Positions 24,660 through 36,990 of a DNA stretch of 64,000 bases are shown one piece after another. The translations under genes and the position numbers were made by a program. Origin of the DNA: Jacaranda mimosifolia (taxonomy: Eukaryota > Streptophyta > Magnoliopsida > Lamiales > Bignoniaceae). The DNA is taken from assembly GCA_018894105.1 (NCBI GenBank), contig CM032121.1, positions 17,589,230-17,653,229 on the forward strand, written 5' to 3'. How positions within the stretch are numbered: the stretch's first letter is position 1; each line of letters starts with the position of its first letter. Below the pieces are notes generated by a model. It made no database searches and had not been told where the DNA came from. It was given only the letters and a program-made list of their open reading frames with translations.

Positions 24660-25830
24660 TATGTTGGATAAGGGAATAATGTGGGAAGGGTCAGGAGAGT
24701 ATTTCTGAAGCTATGACACGTGAAAGACGTCATGAATGCTTGTCACATTTTGCAGTAAGGCCAAGCGATGCGCGACTGGTCCAATCCTTTCACTTGTCTT
24801 ATATCAGCCAATATATCTAGGGCTCAGCTTTCCGCCCTTTCCAATCCATCGAGTCCCCTTTCTCGAAAATACTTTAAGAAACACCTGGTCACCCACTTCA
24901 AATTCCAAATCTTTTCTCTTTTTATCTACGTAACTCTTCTGGCGATCTTGTGCAGCTTTTATTCGCTGCTTAATGATCTGAGTCTTTTCAATAGTCTCCT
25001 GAATTAGCTCTAGCCTAATAGTTTCTGAAGATTCACTACTGTGACCTTTGTGTTCTTCAAGGTCCTAATGTAACGGGGATCGACATTTTCTGCCATATAA
25101 TGCCTCGTATAGGGCCATTTGAATATTAGATTGATAACTGTTGTCATATGTAAATTCGATTAAAGGTAGATGCTGGCTCCAATTTCCACTAAAGTGCAAG
25201 ACACAAGCCCTTAACATGTCCTCTAGTATTCGGATAGTCCTCTCAGACTGTCCATCTGTTTGAGGATGAGCAGCAAAGCTGAATTGTAACCTTTTTCCCA
25301 AGTGTTCTTGCAGAGCTTTCCAAAGTCTTGAAGTAAACTTCGGATCTCGATCAGACACAATGCTGACCGGTACTCCATGTAGTCTCACAATTTCCTTCAC
25401 ATACAGTTCTGTCAACTTCTAAACGTTGTATTGCGTGCCGATTGGTAGGAAATGAGTTGACTTAGTTAGCCTATCCATTATCACCCATTCGCCATTGTAA
25501 CCTCCTCTAGCTATAGGCAGGCCCATCACAAAGTCCATACTGATTTATTCCCATTTCCAATCATGGATTGGAAGTGGTTGGAATAATCCTAATGGTCACT
25601 GATGTTCACCTTTTACCAACTGACAGGTCAAACATTTATGTACATAGTTCGCGATATCTTTCTTTATTCCAATCCACCAAAATTGCCTCTTCAAATCTTG
25701 ATACATTTAGTGCTTCCTGGATGTACCGTGAATCTTATTTTGTGTGCCTCATCCAACAATCTTCCTCTCATCTTTTTCGGCGCACAGATCCTCTTGCAGA
25801 ACAGAAAGGTACCTTGACTATCGGTGTTGA
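24660..25830 (-). pseudogene. Chromovirus integrase
   Basis: From high to low coordinate: the end of the zinc finger reads [12 protein letters not shown] (near 25620). The core has MDFVMGLP with the first catalytic Asp (near 25540), SDRDPKFTS with the second (near 25340), and [17 protein letters not shown] with the catalytic Glu (near 25240). After 25065, stops and shifts interrupt the linker, but VGDQVFLKV and KLSPRYIG-like traces of the GPY/F module are seen near 24810-24910. The catalytic triad is intact, but the reading frame is broken by stops (e.g. before the first Asp and at 25415), so no functional protein is expected. Confidence 0.75.
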
Positions 25831-25837
25831 ATTCGGA

Positions 25838-26596
25838 TTATCTAGATTCTTTGATTGCTTCTTTCTGTCTCGATATCCAACTATCCTGGGCTTGAGCTCG
25901 TCGTATCTCAGCATACAATTCTAGTTGCACACTTACTCCAGCAAGCCAAACTTTCTGCTTCAATATTACCATGGCATCCATTCTCAAAGCTCTTGTCACC
26001 GTCATTTTTGTTAAGTAGGCCACTTTAGCTCTGTGACTCAGTGTATCTGCCACCACATTTGCCTTCTCTGGGTGGTAAGAAATTGAGAAATCATACTCTT
26101 CAAGGAATTCCACCCATCGGCGTTGTCTCATATTTAGAGCCTTTTGTGATCTCAAATACTTGGAACTCTTATGATCTGTATATACTTCAAAGGTGGCTCC
26201 ATAGAGGTAATGTCTCCACTTAGACAGTGCAAATACAATTGCGACTAGCTCTAGGTCATGAGTAGGATATTTCTCCTCATATGGCTTGAGCTTTCGAGAT
26301 GCATAGGCAATGACTCATCCTCTTTGCATCAATACACACCCAAGCCCTTCCTTTGAAGCATTCATATATACCACAAAATTCTCCAATCCTTCTGGAAGAG
26401 CTAGAACTGGGGTTGTTGTTAATATGTTCTTCAGTTCTTGGAAACTTCTCTTACAGTGATCATCCCAGTTAAATGGTTGATCTTTCTGAGTTAGCTTAGT
26501 TATTGGGCTAGCTATTTTAGAAAACTCCGATACAAACCTTCGATAATAGCCAGCCATACCCAAAAAACTATGAACTTCCGTCACATTCTCGAGCAT
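25838..26596 (-). pseudogene. Chromovirus RNase H
   Basis: 26596-26315 carries the RT thumb/RNase H start: [18 protein letters not shown], then the motif around 26360 that reads [17 protein letters not shown]. The first catalytic Asp of RNase H is Asn here (GAT to AAT), which would abolish activity. 26155-25838 carries the end of the domain: [18 protein letters not shown], then [10 protein letters not shown]. The two parts share one frame with stops between them, near 26230-26310. Confidence 0.75.
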
Positions 26597-26599
26597 CTT

Positions 26600-27370
26600 C
26601 CAATTAAGTATTACTTATATTTTAGATGGATCAACCTCTACCCCATTCTGGGTAATGATGTGTCCAAGAAACAATACCTTCTCTATCCAAAATTCGTACT
26701 TACTAAACTTAGCATACAACTTATGCTCTTTTAAAGTTCTGAGAACTAAGTGTAAGTGCCCAGTATGTTCTTCTCAAGACTTCGAGTACGCCAGGATGTC
26801 GTTAACGAAAATAATCACAAAGTTATCTAGATATGGTCGAAATACTCGATGCATTAGATCCATGAATACTGCCGGGGCATTCGTCAGACCAAACAGCATC
26901 ACCACAAACTCAAAGTGACCATATCATGAATTAAAAGCAGTTTTTGAAATATCCTCCTCTCTAATCTTTAACTGTCAATGCCCCTGCCTCAAGTCTAACT
27001 TCAAGAAAATTGTGGACCCTTGCAATAGGTTGAATAGCTCTTCCACACGCGGTAGGGAGTATTTATTTTTTATAGTGACCTTGTTTAACTCCCTGTAATC
27101 TATGCACATTCTCAAGGATCCATCATTCTTCTTTACAAATAGCACTAGGGCTCCCCAAGGAGATGTGCTAGGCTGTATAAATTTCTTTTCCAGTAGCTTC
27201 TGAAGCTGATCCTTCAATTCTTTCATTTCTGCTGGTGCCATTCTATAAGGAGTTTTGGATACCGGTGTGGTTCCTAGGAGAGTGTGAATAACAAATTCTA
27301 TCTCCCTATCCGGAGGTAATGAGTTTAACTCTTCCGAAAATACTTCAAGGTATCTAACCACTACCTTCAC
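26600..27370 (-). pseudogene. Chromovirus reverse transcriptase
   Basis: 27370-26975 has the RT entry: [70 protein letters not shown], then [17 protein letters not shown] with the first catalytic Asp. Further on, the palm motif at about 26798-26809 reads FVND where the family has F/Y-V-D-D, so one of the two metal-binding Asp residues is lost (GAC to AAC). The RT frame continues in the same phase into RNase H, with several stops. Non-functional. Confidence 0.8.
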
Positions 27371-27597
27371 CTCTTTGATTCTGGCCGTATCTTAGGGATT
27401 ATTAATAAGGTAGGCCAAAAATCCCCGTCTGCCTTCCTTCAAAATTCTTTTGGCTTCCAATGCCGACACGATGGGTATTGGGTGATTTTTATCCACCGAT
27501 TAGTAGGCTGATACCGATATCTTATTTCCAAGTGTCACACACTTTGTGTAATAGTTCACTTGTGCTTGATGTCTATACAGCCAATCCATACCAAGAA

Positions 27598-27831
27598 TCA
27601 TATCATATCCTTGATAGGCATTTGAATAAGATCGACTGAGTATATCTCACCTCTTATCATGATCGGACATTCTCGATATATAGTATCAGTAGTCAATCCC
27701 ACTCCTAATGGTGTTAGAACTTCTATTTGGTATGCTAGAGTCTCAAGTGATTTATTTATCTTTTGTGAGAATGAGGTAGATATAATAGAGTGGGACGCAC
27801 CAGGATCATTATTGAATCTCTCGGAACACAA
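27598..27831 (-). pseudogene. Chromovirus aspartic protease fragment
   Basis: The retropepsin-like active-site loop reads NNDPGASHSIIS (near 27800), with DPGA in place of the family's D-S/T-G-A. This is followed by VGLTTDTIYRECPIMIRGEIYSVDLIQMP, here described in pieces (VGLTTDTI; CPIMIRG; VDLIQMP), as in chromovirus proteases. The Ser-to-Pro change next to the catalytic Asp and the frameshift relative to RT (27370) indicate loss of function. Confidence 0.7.
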
Positions 27832-28151
27832 GTCACAGCAAACATATAGAAAACATATACAAAATAGTTAAAAAATCAAACTATATAAAGCAAACAATAC
27901 TCAAATAGGTTACAGCCGAGAAAATTCTATTCATATATATATAAGCTAGCGTGAGTAGTTACAACCGAGTATTTACAATTCAAAATTTCAAAAGGGTGAT
28001 GCCATCAGTATGTCTAGTCATAAACAAATTGACAAGGTAATATGGGTATTATCCCAGAGTTAGATAATCTAGCCGAATTAGTAATCTAACGGTTAAAGCT
28101 GTGATATATTCATTTATACATAGCTATGTCTTATATATACTAACAAGGAGT

Positions 28152-28683
28152 TCAGTCTAAATCCTCTTCATCTGTGATGACTGACTCGGCATCTTCTTCT
28201 TCTTCGTCGACCTCCACAATCTCGTCATCCTCAGGGGGTGCATCCACCAAAGGGTCTAGCCCGATAAAGTCGTCACCGTGTGGCACGTCATCAAGGAACC
28301 TAGCTGCATCATCCTTGGGTAGTTCGTTCATTAAAAACTCCTGCACCGGGTCTATCTTCGGATCTTCATCCCTCGGGTCCTCCTCCTCGGGATCCTCCTC
28401 TATAGGGTCCTCCTCAACAATGTCCTCAATAGGCAACATGCTCCTGCACCGGCTCTCTGGCAGGAACCTCCTCAATATGGATACCCTGATCATGTCCTTG
28501 CTCGGGAGGGGATCGAATCCTCGATGGCCCTACTCCGGTATCAATCCCTACTCCAAATCCTATAGCATGATCTATAGCGCTGCTATAGTAGGCTACTATC
28601 CTCCTAACCTCCTCCATGATGGCTTGGATCATATCTACATTCCCTCTAGGATCAATCTCTAATGTCCTAAAGGCTTCTTCCAT
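28152..28683 (-). pseudogene. Acidic segment between gag and protease
   Basis: Two overlapping minus-strand frames (28683-28426 and 28493-28152) follow the gag core. The first starts MEEAFRTLEIDPRGNVDMIQ. The second is strongly acidic, with EEDP/EEDPE-type repeats and a D/E-rich end, and stops 320 bp before the protease. A CCHC knuckle would normally be here; none is visible. I do not recognise a domain. A similar acidic stretch lies before the pol remnant at 13691-13882, so it may be a family trait rather than an accident. Confidence 0.45.
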
Positions 28684-28739
28684 CTGGAAACGTATGGCCC
28701 TAAGCTTTTCAATCTAGGCCTCCGCTATCTTAACCCATA

Positions 28740-29260
28740 ACAAATTTCTCCGTCTTATATTCTTCTTTTCTTGATATCTGCGGTGCATACCGAATCAACC
28801 TATCGAGCCTTGCTTCATATTACCCTACTATCATATCTCCTTGGGCAAGTCTCTCAAATTCTTGTTCCCGAGCACCTCTTACTTCGCATGGTATGAATCT
28901 ATCCATAAATTCCTACACGAAGTTGTCCCAAGTACAAGGTATCTTTTTATGCTCATGTCGTTGACTTACTAAGGTCCACCATTGTCATGCAGCTCCTTCC
29001 AACAAATAGATGGTAATTATAAGTTTGAGGTTATCTAGGTAACCTAACATCTAAAAAAATATCTTCAATCTCCCTAATCCAAGCTTCTGTTTTTTGGTGA
29101 TCCAATTCACTTATAAATATTTAGGGGGTAGAACTTAAGGAGATGTGCTAAAGTCCCAAACTCCGGAGGCTTTTGTCCTCTTCTCTATCCCATTCCTATC
29201 TTAAGCAATTTCAAAGTCAAGCTTAACATCCACTAACCAAGAATTTCATATTCGAGGATC
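28740..29260 (-). pseudogene. Chromovirus gag core remnant
   Basis: Minus-strand reading around 28910-28830 gives VRGAREQEFERLAQGDMIV, then YEARLDRLIRYAPQI, which is the retrotrans_gag core of plant chromoviruses (PxEVRxxxxxEFExLxQGxMxVxEYxxRFxxLxRYAP). Upstream parts near 28930-29110 are frameshifted but keep the order of the family. Stops are frequent. Confidence 0.65.
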
Positions 29261-29660
29261 ATATCCTATTATACCCCAAGCATCCCTCAACTCAGGTATA
29301 CACGTTTAAAGAGTTTCCATAGTCAAGCTTATTTCCTACAGTCCAAAAATCATATACGGATCAAATTCTACAATAACTCAGTTTTCCTTATTCCAAGTGT
29401 TTACATCCCAGATGATTCTCGATTCAAATTTAATCTCTACTAAATCCATCGATTCCAATCACAAAAATCATTCCCATATTAACCTGGGTCATCAACTTTT
29501 GCATGTCCATTAGCCATCCTGTAATACATAACTTCCTTTATCAATATCAAATAAATCAAATTTACCTCAAATCCTTGAATCACACAAAATTTCTCAACAT
29601 ATGCAAAACATCCAAAAGTTGATTCCTAAAATCCTGTATCAGTATAGCTCAGGTTTCCCA

Positions 29661-29681
29661 AACCTAAGCTCTAATACCACC
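29661..29681 (-). other. Primer-binding site, initiator tRNA-Met
   Basis: On the minus strand, directly after the 5' LTR end, the sequence is GGTGGTATTAGAGCTTAGG, one transition away from the plant iMet site TGGTATCAGAGC. Confidence 0.8.
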
Positions 29682-30292
29682 TGTAGCGCCCCCTCTCAGG
29701 ATAACACCTAAGCTGAGGCACTATTCCAGTTCATTCCTCAAACATGCATCAATAAAATCAATAGGCCTACAAAATTTTTCACAAATTCTCAACAACAACA
29801 TCAACAACATCGCAATCTTACAGCAGACTTAATCCAAATGCAGAAGCAATATCAGAGTGCTAAATACCATAATGAAAAGTTCGACAACATTCAAACCAAA
29901 AAGGTCGTCACTAGTACCAAGATTCATACTTACAAACCACGAGTATAACAGTATTCATGACATATTACAACATCTCTAAACAAAATATCCCAAAGCGCAA
30001 TCAAATATACATATACATAAACAGGCTCCAGTACAACCATCTCTACCATGTTTGTTAGTCCTCATGTCCTCCTATCTCATACTTGTTTGAGTAAAGACGA
30101 GTAATACAAGAGGGTGAGTCATAAGAACTCAGTGAAGATAGCATAAAGCAATACATGACCAGTCGAAAATCAAGGTACACAGATAACAATCAATAATAGC
30201 TTAGTATAAGAATGACAAGTCACTGCTAAAAGAAAACATCGAAGAAACCAAGTTATGAACAATTCCTAGGTCGAAAGCTGTGATCGTCGGCT

Positions 30293-30430
30293 TTACGGCC
30301 TGTTCGTCTCAATCGATCCTGCTCGGGAGGTTTAGGGACATCTCAACCGATCACAGTCGGGAGGGATCATCTCAACCGATCTTGCTCGGGAGGTTTAGGG
30401 ACATCTCAATCGATCACAGTTGGGAGGTAA
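30293..30430. repeat. Short tandem repeats in the LTR (about 34/68 bp)
   Basis: The phrases CATCTCAACCGATC, GCTCGGGAGGTTTAGGGA and CACAGTCGGGAGG alternate four times. The array is absent from the deleted left LTR. Confidence 0.7.
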
Positions 30431-30957
30431 AATGTGGCTCGTTTGCCCAGACATCAGCCCAATTTAGATTGAGATACCACTCCAGCCTTCACTACAACAA
30501 ATTACACTTTTAGTAACGAAAAAATTCATTACTAGAAAGCTGAAATTCATTACCTAAAATATTGGTAATGAATTTTTCGTTACCAAAGTTTAGTACCCTA
30601 AAGCCCGTCGCAAAAAGTATTAGTAATGAAATTTATGGTTCGTTACGATTGATGGCCTTATGGCGACGAAATGTATCGTTACAAAAAGTTTCGAATTAGT
30701 GATAAAACAATGTTAGTTGCAATAGATTTCTTTAGCGTAACGAAATACTTAGTTACCAAAACATTGGCAATTTTGTTGCATTTTATTTTTTCATTACCAA
30801 TGCATAATATAATGATATTATTTATTTAATTAAGTATAGTTACTAATTGTTTATGTGATAAAATATTTGGTTACAATTACTTAAATAAAATTTTAATTCA
30901 AAAATAAGTATTTCGTTACTAGTTGAATAAATAACTAAAAGTTTTGTTACTAAACGT

Positions 30958-31662
30958 ATGTGCATGGGCTCCTGTTTGGGTTGGTTCATATGGATTGGCC
31001 ATTTGACATTAGGTCTACGCCTGCTAGGCCGCCGAACTCTGGGCTCGACCCGGGCCATTGCCCACCAGCCCACCGCCTACTAGCAAGAACGCCACAGGCC
31101 GGCCCATCCGCAAGAAGATAATAGGAACCAATGGCCAGACCAAAGCTCAGGCCCAGCTCACACGCCGGCCCATCCGTAAAGCCCAGCGCCCATACCTGCC
31201 CACCAGGCACTACCCCCGATTGCTAGCATTGGCCCACCTACAAGACCCAACACCCACGTTAGCCCAGCACACGCGCTAGCCCAACGCCCATACAGGCTAG
31301 GCTCGAGCGCAGGCTCAATGCCCGCGCAAGCCCAGCCGAGCGACCACAGTCCCACCCGAGCATTCAGGCCTAGCCCACCGGAGCGCAGTCCCACCTGAGC
31401 GTACAGGCCCAGGCCCATCGAAGCGTAGGCGACCCAGTGCCTGCGTAGGCCCACCCGAGCGTACGGTCCAGGCCCGAGCACAGGCCCAGCCGAGTGCAAG
31501 CACACACAAGCGCAGGCAAGCCCTGGCTCAAGTGCAAGCCCAGCCGAGCAGCAGCAGGCCCACCTGAGCTCCAGCCCAGCGGAGCGTGCCGGCCCAGGCC
31601 CACCGCAGCGCAGGCGGCCCAGCGCCCGCGCAGGCCCACCTAAGTGTGCGGGCCCAGTGCAA
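30958..31662. repeat. GC-rich degenerate repeat tract inside the CACTA element
   Basis: A 700-bp island strongly enriched in GC within very AT-rich DNA, made of variants of GCCCAGCCGAGCGCAGG and GGCCCACCCGAGCGTAC. Overlapping ORFs in it on both strands are by-products of the repeat composition and show no domain. Confidence 0.8.
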
Positions 31663-31679
31663 ATTCATTGCCCCAATTG

Positions 31680-31750
31680 TTGGCAGCAGGATTTGATCTC
31701 ACAACCTATGCCCATATGAACCAAGCACCTAACCATCTTGGCTACATGTC
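31680..31750 (-). repeat. tRNA-like sequence (A- and B-box), possible SINE head
   Basis: The minus strand has TAGCCAAGATGG, close to the RNA polymerase III A-box TRGCNNAGYNGG. About 45 bases on is GATCAAATCC, close to the B-box GTTCGANTCC. The would-be acceptor ends do not pair, so this is not a functional tRNA; a tRNA-derived scrap or SINE head is likely. Confidence 0.4.
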
Positions 31751-32084
31751 CAAAAATTATTATTTGCATTTGCTCAATTACTTATTCATCTCTTCCATAT
31801 AAAGCTCTCAAACAATTTCACGTGTTATCAAGCAAACATTATTTTATTTTTAAAAACAAAATAATAATTGTCATTTGAATAAATAAAATAAGAGTATCAA
31901 ATAGTGAATTAAAAGAAATAAATAAAAAGTGTGAGATAATTATGTAACATAGCTGCATAAAGCAAAGAAATTTTATTACATATATGTATATATAAATTGT
32001 TAGGTAAATGCTTAATATTTTTGTAGAAGAGCTTATAATATAAAATACTTTATTTTAGAAATTTAAAAAAAAATATTTATAAAA

Positions 32085-32332
32085 AAGTAACAATATTATT
32101 AATTCCGGTGGTTTAGAAAAATTAGCACGAAGTTATTCATTCAGGGAATGTTATACTAACCGTAGCCATTTATTATGAATTCCATGGCGGTTTAGAAAAA
32201 CCACCATTAAATGGCTAATTTAGCGACGGTTTGGATAAATTGTTGCTCAACCACCGTCAAATTAATATTTTGCAGCAGTTGAGACAAACCATCACAAAAT
32301 ATATGCTGTGATTAATATATTTTCTTGTAGTG
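32085..32332 (+). mobile_element. Second CACTA-type terminus nested in the CACTA element
   Basis: The segment ends TTTTCTTGTAGTG, inverse of CACTACAAGAAAA, another CACTA terminus. It has subterminal GGTTTAGAAAAACCACC / GCGACGGTTTGGATAAATTG repeats of a family different from the outer element. A shortened relative is at 33245-33315 (ends TTTTCTTGTGGCG). No left end was found. Confidence 0.5.
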
Positions 32333-33521
32333 TGTGTGTGTGTGTATATACTATACATGTATATAAGTTTGAATGAAAAATTATGTTATATACATAGTTA
32401 TAAATATTAAATATTATTTAATTCAAAATGGATAAATAGAAAAAATAGATAAAAATAAAAGTAATTTAAATTTTATTGATAAATTTATATATATATATAT
32501 GTATATGTATATTATATATGTGAATAAGTATAAATGGAAAAAATAAGTATACATGTATGAATAATTCGAAAGAAAAAAGATAAAAATAACAATTATTTAA
32601 AATTTTATAGATAAATTTATATATATATATATATATGTATAAAATGAGAATATATGAAATAATGAGAAATTTTGATTTTGATTATTTGAAAGGTTAACAA
32701 CTCTTTTTGTTATTCACTATTTTTTTGTTATTTGCAAAATATAATATGAATATCCAATTATATTTATAAAAAAATTTGAGAATGAATACAATAATTTGTT
32801 TTTTCTATATTTTATTTTACATTATAATTTCATCCTCATATTTAATCACTAATTCATATTTTAAATCAATTTTAAGTTTATAATTATTTTATCAATTTAC
32901 TATAGTTTTGACTTTATATGACTAATGCCAAACTCTTTTCTTCACTTAATTATTCAATAACTAAGTTATGAGTCAAATTAAAAGGTTTCTATTAACTTAT
33001 ATACTAATATTGATTTTAAATTTATAATTATTTTATATATTTATTTTGATTTATTTTACTTTTTTTTATCTTTACTATCATAGTTTTGTCTTAACTTAAT
33101 TGATTTTTAATCAAAAATTAAAATTAAATAAGATTGTTTTTAAAAAATAATTGGCATTACATATATACATATATATATATATATATTAAAAAATAGTGGA
33201 CAAAACCCTTTAAAGTTAAAAACAAAGAGCAATCTAATAAGTAAAAGAAATAATATTATTAATTGTGGCAGTTTAGAAAAATCAGCACAAAGTATATGAT
33301 TAACCTATTTTCTTGTGGCGTATATATATATACACTATATATGTAAATAAGTACGAATAAAAAATTATATTATACATATTTATAAATATTAAATATTATT
33401 TAATTCGGAATGAATAAATAGAAAAATAGATAAAAATAATTATTGATAAATTTATAAATATGTATATTATTTTTATGTGAATAAGTATAAATAGAAAAAA
33501 TAAGTATACATGTATATTATA

Positions 33522-35100
33522 TTTGCGTTAATTAAGTATAGAAAATTTTCAATAAATGTATGTTCAAATTCTCCATATCAATATATTATTAGTATAGAAT
33601 ATTTTAATTTTTAAAATAAAATTAATTACACATAAAGACTCAAGTTTGTAGAATTTATAAATAATTTTTCTGAAATCTTTTTGTTCAAAAACAATATCCT
33701 AATAATTAATAACAAAAAATAGAATTAAATTTTTAACCTCCATAATAATACATCATAATTCATCTCATAATATAAGATAAAATAAACATACTATTTATAC
33801 ACAAAACGGAGGGAGAAGCAAAAATTTGGAGGGAATAAAAAAATAATAAGGGAATTCATTTTTGGAGGAAAACTTGTTTTTTGAAGGAAATATATTACAT
33901 AGACCAACTAATTCTTAAAAACAACTTGTTCAGATTCATAAAAGTTAATAATCATTAAATTTAATAATATACTTTATGTTAATATTTTTTTACACTATAT
34001 TAAACCATGAAAGTTATCTTTATTTTAGCAATTTATATAGTAAAACATACACACAATTAACATATAGATATCTATAAGTTATAAAAATCTTTAATCGGCC
34101 AATACAATGATTAAAATACGAAATGTAAAATTAACAGGCCTAACTTTAGGGACCGTTTTCTTTTCATTAATTATTATGGCAAACTAGATTTCTTTGTTTT
34201 CTTTTGTTACTCAGGTATGCAACCTTTAACTATTTATTTTAAGGAGTCTTTAGAATTTTTCTAAATAAATATTGTAATAAATTATAATAAAAAATTAAAT
34301 TATTAAGCACCAAAATTTATAAGTCCAAATTATATTATTTAACTACTTTAACTATAATAGAAAGTCATTTAATAATTTAAAAAATTATATGTCAATTCAT
34401 CATATAAAGCTAAGATAAAATAAATTAATTTTGCTATAGATTATTTATACAAAAAAAATGGAGGAGCTAAAATTTAGAGGAATCGAAAAAATGAAAAAAA
34501 TTCATTATTGCTAGAGGGAATCAATTTTTTGGAAGAAATCAAGTTAAATTATTATGTCAAATTAATAATAAAAACAATTGTTAATATTTTTTATGGGCCA
34601 AATTTTGGAGGGAATACAAAGTTGGAGGGAAACAAAATTGCATTGCGATCCAAATTCATTAACTAAATTTATACATATGTATAAAATAAGAATACATGAA
34701 ATAATGATAAATTTATATATGTATAAAATGAGAAATATATGATGAATCTTCTTTAAATTATATATATATGTATATGTATACTACATATGCATATAAGTAT
34801 GAATAAAACATTATATTATATATATGTTTTTATAAATATTAAATATTATTTAATTTGGAATGAATAAATAAAAAAATAGATAAAATAAAAGTAATCTAAA
34901 TTTTATTGATAAATTTATAAATATGTATATTATATATATGTGAATAAGTATAAATGAAAAAAATAAGTATACATGTATGAATAATTAGAAAGAAAAAAGA
35001 TAAAAATAAAAATTATTTAAAATTATGTTAAATTGGCAACAAACATGGAGGGGAGGCGGTGAGCGCGGTTTTATAAAACATAAGAAAGTTATTTTGTGTA
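33522..35100 (+). repeat. Large direct repeat, copy A, in the CACTA interior
   Basis: Colinear with 36991-38870, from TTTGCGTTAATTAAGTATA to the block TTATAAAACATAAGAAAGTT. It includes GGAGGGAATACAAAGTTGG-type phrases also seen near the element ends. Confidence 0.8.
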
Positions 35101-35861
35101 TTTTTTTTTTTCATAGGAGTGTTTGATGCTTATTTTACAAATCACAAGGGGGTAAATTGCAACTAGTCCAATAAAATTGTTACCATGTCAATGGAGCCTT
35201 TACTTTTCTTTTCCTCGCTGACGTAGTATTTGGTTATATTGAAAAAATTACAGTTTTTATCCCATTGGATAGGGGGTATGCACTTTTGGTGCTTAGGTTG
35301 ACACTTATAGGACCAAAATTCTAATTTTTTTAACACATTTGGGATAACACCTCAACTTCCATTAGTGTTCGGAATAAACCGTTACATTAAAATAAATTAA
35401 TTACCCAACAACCCCAAAATTTTAATTTATTTATAAAAATTCCACAAATTTTGAAATGCCTAATCAATTTTCATTAAAAAAATAATAATTTTTTTTTATA
35501 AAATATATAACAAAATCCTCATAGAAAAATTAAAAATTTTATATATCAATATATATATCATATAAATACATAAATATATATATATAAACACATGACCCAC
35601 CCCCTCCCCCAACCCTCGCCGCCGGCCATGGCGCGACTGGGGAGGGGGGGTGCGACTTGTTGGAAGGGGCAGGGTTGGCTGCGGGATGGGGGTGGGGGTG
35701 GGGGGAAGGAGGAAAAAGTATATATATATGATGTATGTAGATATACATTTTAACATATTATAATTACAAATATTTATTTATTTAAAATCATTAAAATTAT
35801 ATTGTTAGGATAAAATTTTAGATTTTATTTTTATTTAAATTATTTATTTTGATTAAAACTC

Positions 35862-35925
35862 TAGGTCTCACACATCTTATTCTCTCACATAATGTGGGAG
35901 GTCAAGAGTTCGAGCCCTAACGGAT
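35862..35925 (+). repeat. tRNA-Met-like scrap
   Basis: Contains TAGGTCTCA and, 40 bases on, GAGGTCAAGAGTTCGAGCCC. Both resemble parts of plant elongator tRNA-Met, with an insertion between. It is probably a tRNA-derived SINE or LINE fragment, not a gene. Confidence 0.35.
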
Positions 35926-36990
35926 TCTTGATGTGCGTGTGTATAAATAAAAAAATTACACATCCTGACTTATTAATTTTTTATTAATTAATAAATTTAA
36001 TAAAATTAGTTTAAATTAGGGCTTTTTGATTTATGAATTGGAGTATTTTATCAAAATATTTGCTAGCAAAATGATTTTTCAGAAGTGGGGTTGGGGAATA
36101 TTATGATTATTTGTTTGTATTTTGGATCATAGATAGAAAATAAATTGAGAAATTATTTATTTATTTATTTGTATTTTAGGTGGGAACAAGATATCATATC
36201 AATAATTTTTTTTATTGGGTTGGTAGGGTGAAATTGACATTTTGAAATTACTATTGTTAGTATGATATTTTTAGATCTTATTTTTATTTTTAAATTATTT
36301 AATTCAGTTAATAAATATTTTTTATATTTAATAAATATATTCAACTTAATCTAATTAAATTGTTTTAGATATGATTATTTTTTAATAATATTGAGATGTA
36401 ATTTAAAAACAAAATTATATTTAATTAAGAGATGGATTTGATTTTTATTCTTATTTTATAATTAATAAATATGTTTAATTAAATTTGATTAAATTACTTT
36501 AGATATGTTGATGATTTTAAATTTTTATTTTTTTAATTCAACTTCAATTAAAAGATTATTAAATATTTAAAAAATATATTAATAAAATTATTTAAATTTA
36601 TTTTTAGTAATTTAAATAATATTGAACTTAAACCCCCATGTTATTAATAAAATTATTTAAATTTATTTTGAATAATTTAAATAATATTGAAGTTAAACCC
36701 CCATGTTAAAGTTATAAATAAGTCCAGGGGTATTTTTGACTAAAAAATAATCAAAGTAGCTTTTAAAGGATATTTTTGAATTTTAATATAAATTTTCAAC
36801 GATATCTACAAATTTGTTAAGGATACTAACAGTTCTTCAAATATTTAATTAAATATATGGGGATAAAAAATAATTATAATAAACTTATAACTATATTACT
36901 AAGTTTATATTACAATGTCATGAGTATTTCAAAATAATTTTAAAATTTCCAACCATATTAAAGTTATACAAGTTGATCAATTTCAAAACA

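Noticed and set aside
28174..28662. 162-codon plus-strand Ser-rich ORF
   Set aside because: It is the mirror of the acidic minus-strand segment (Asp/Glu codons read as Ser/Ser-like on the other strand) and lies inside the chromovirus; no start context or domain.
31058..31639. Overlapping Ala/Gly/Arg/Pro-rich ORFs on both strands
   Set aside because: They result from the GC-rich repeat tract and have no conserved motif.
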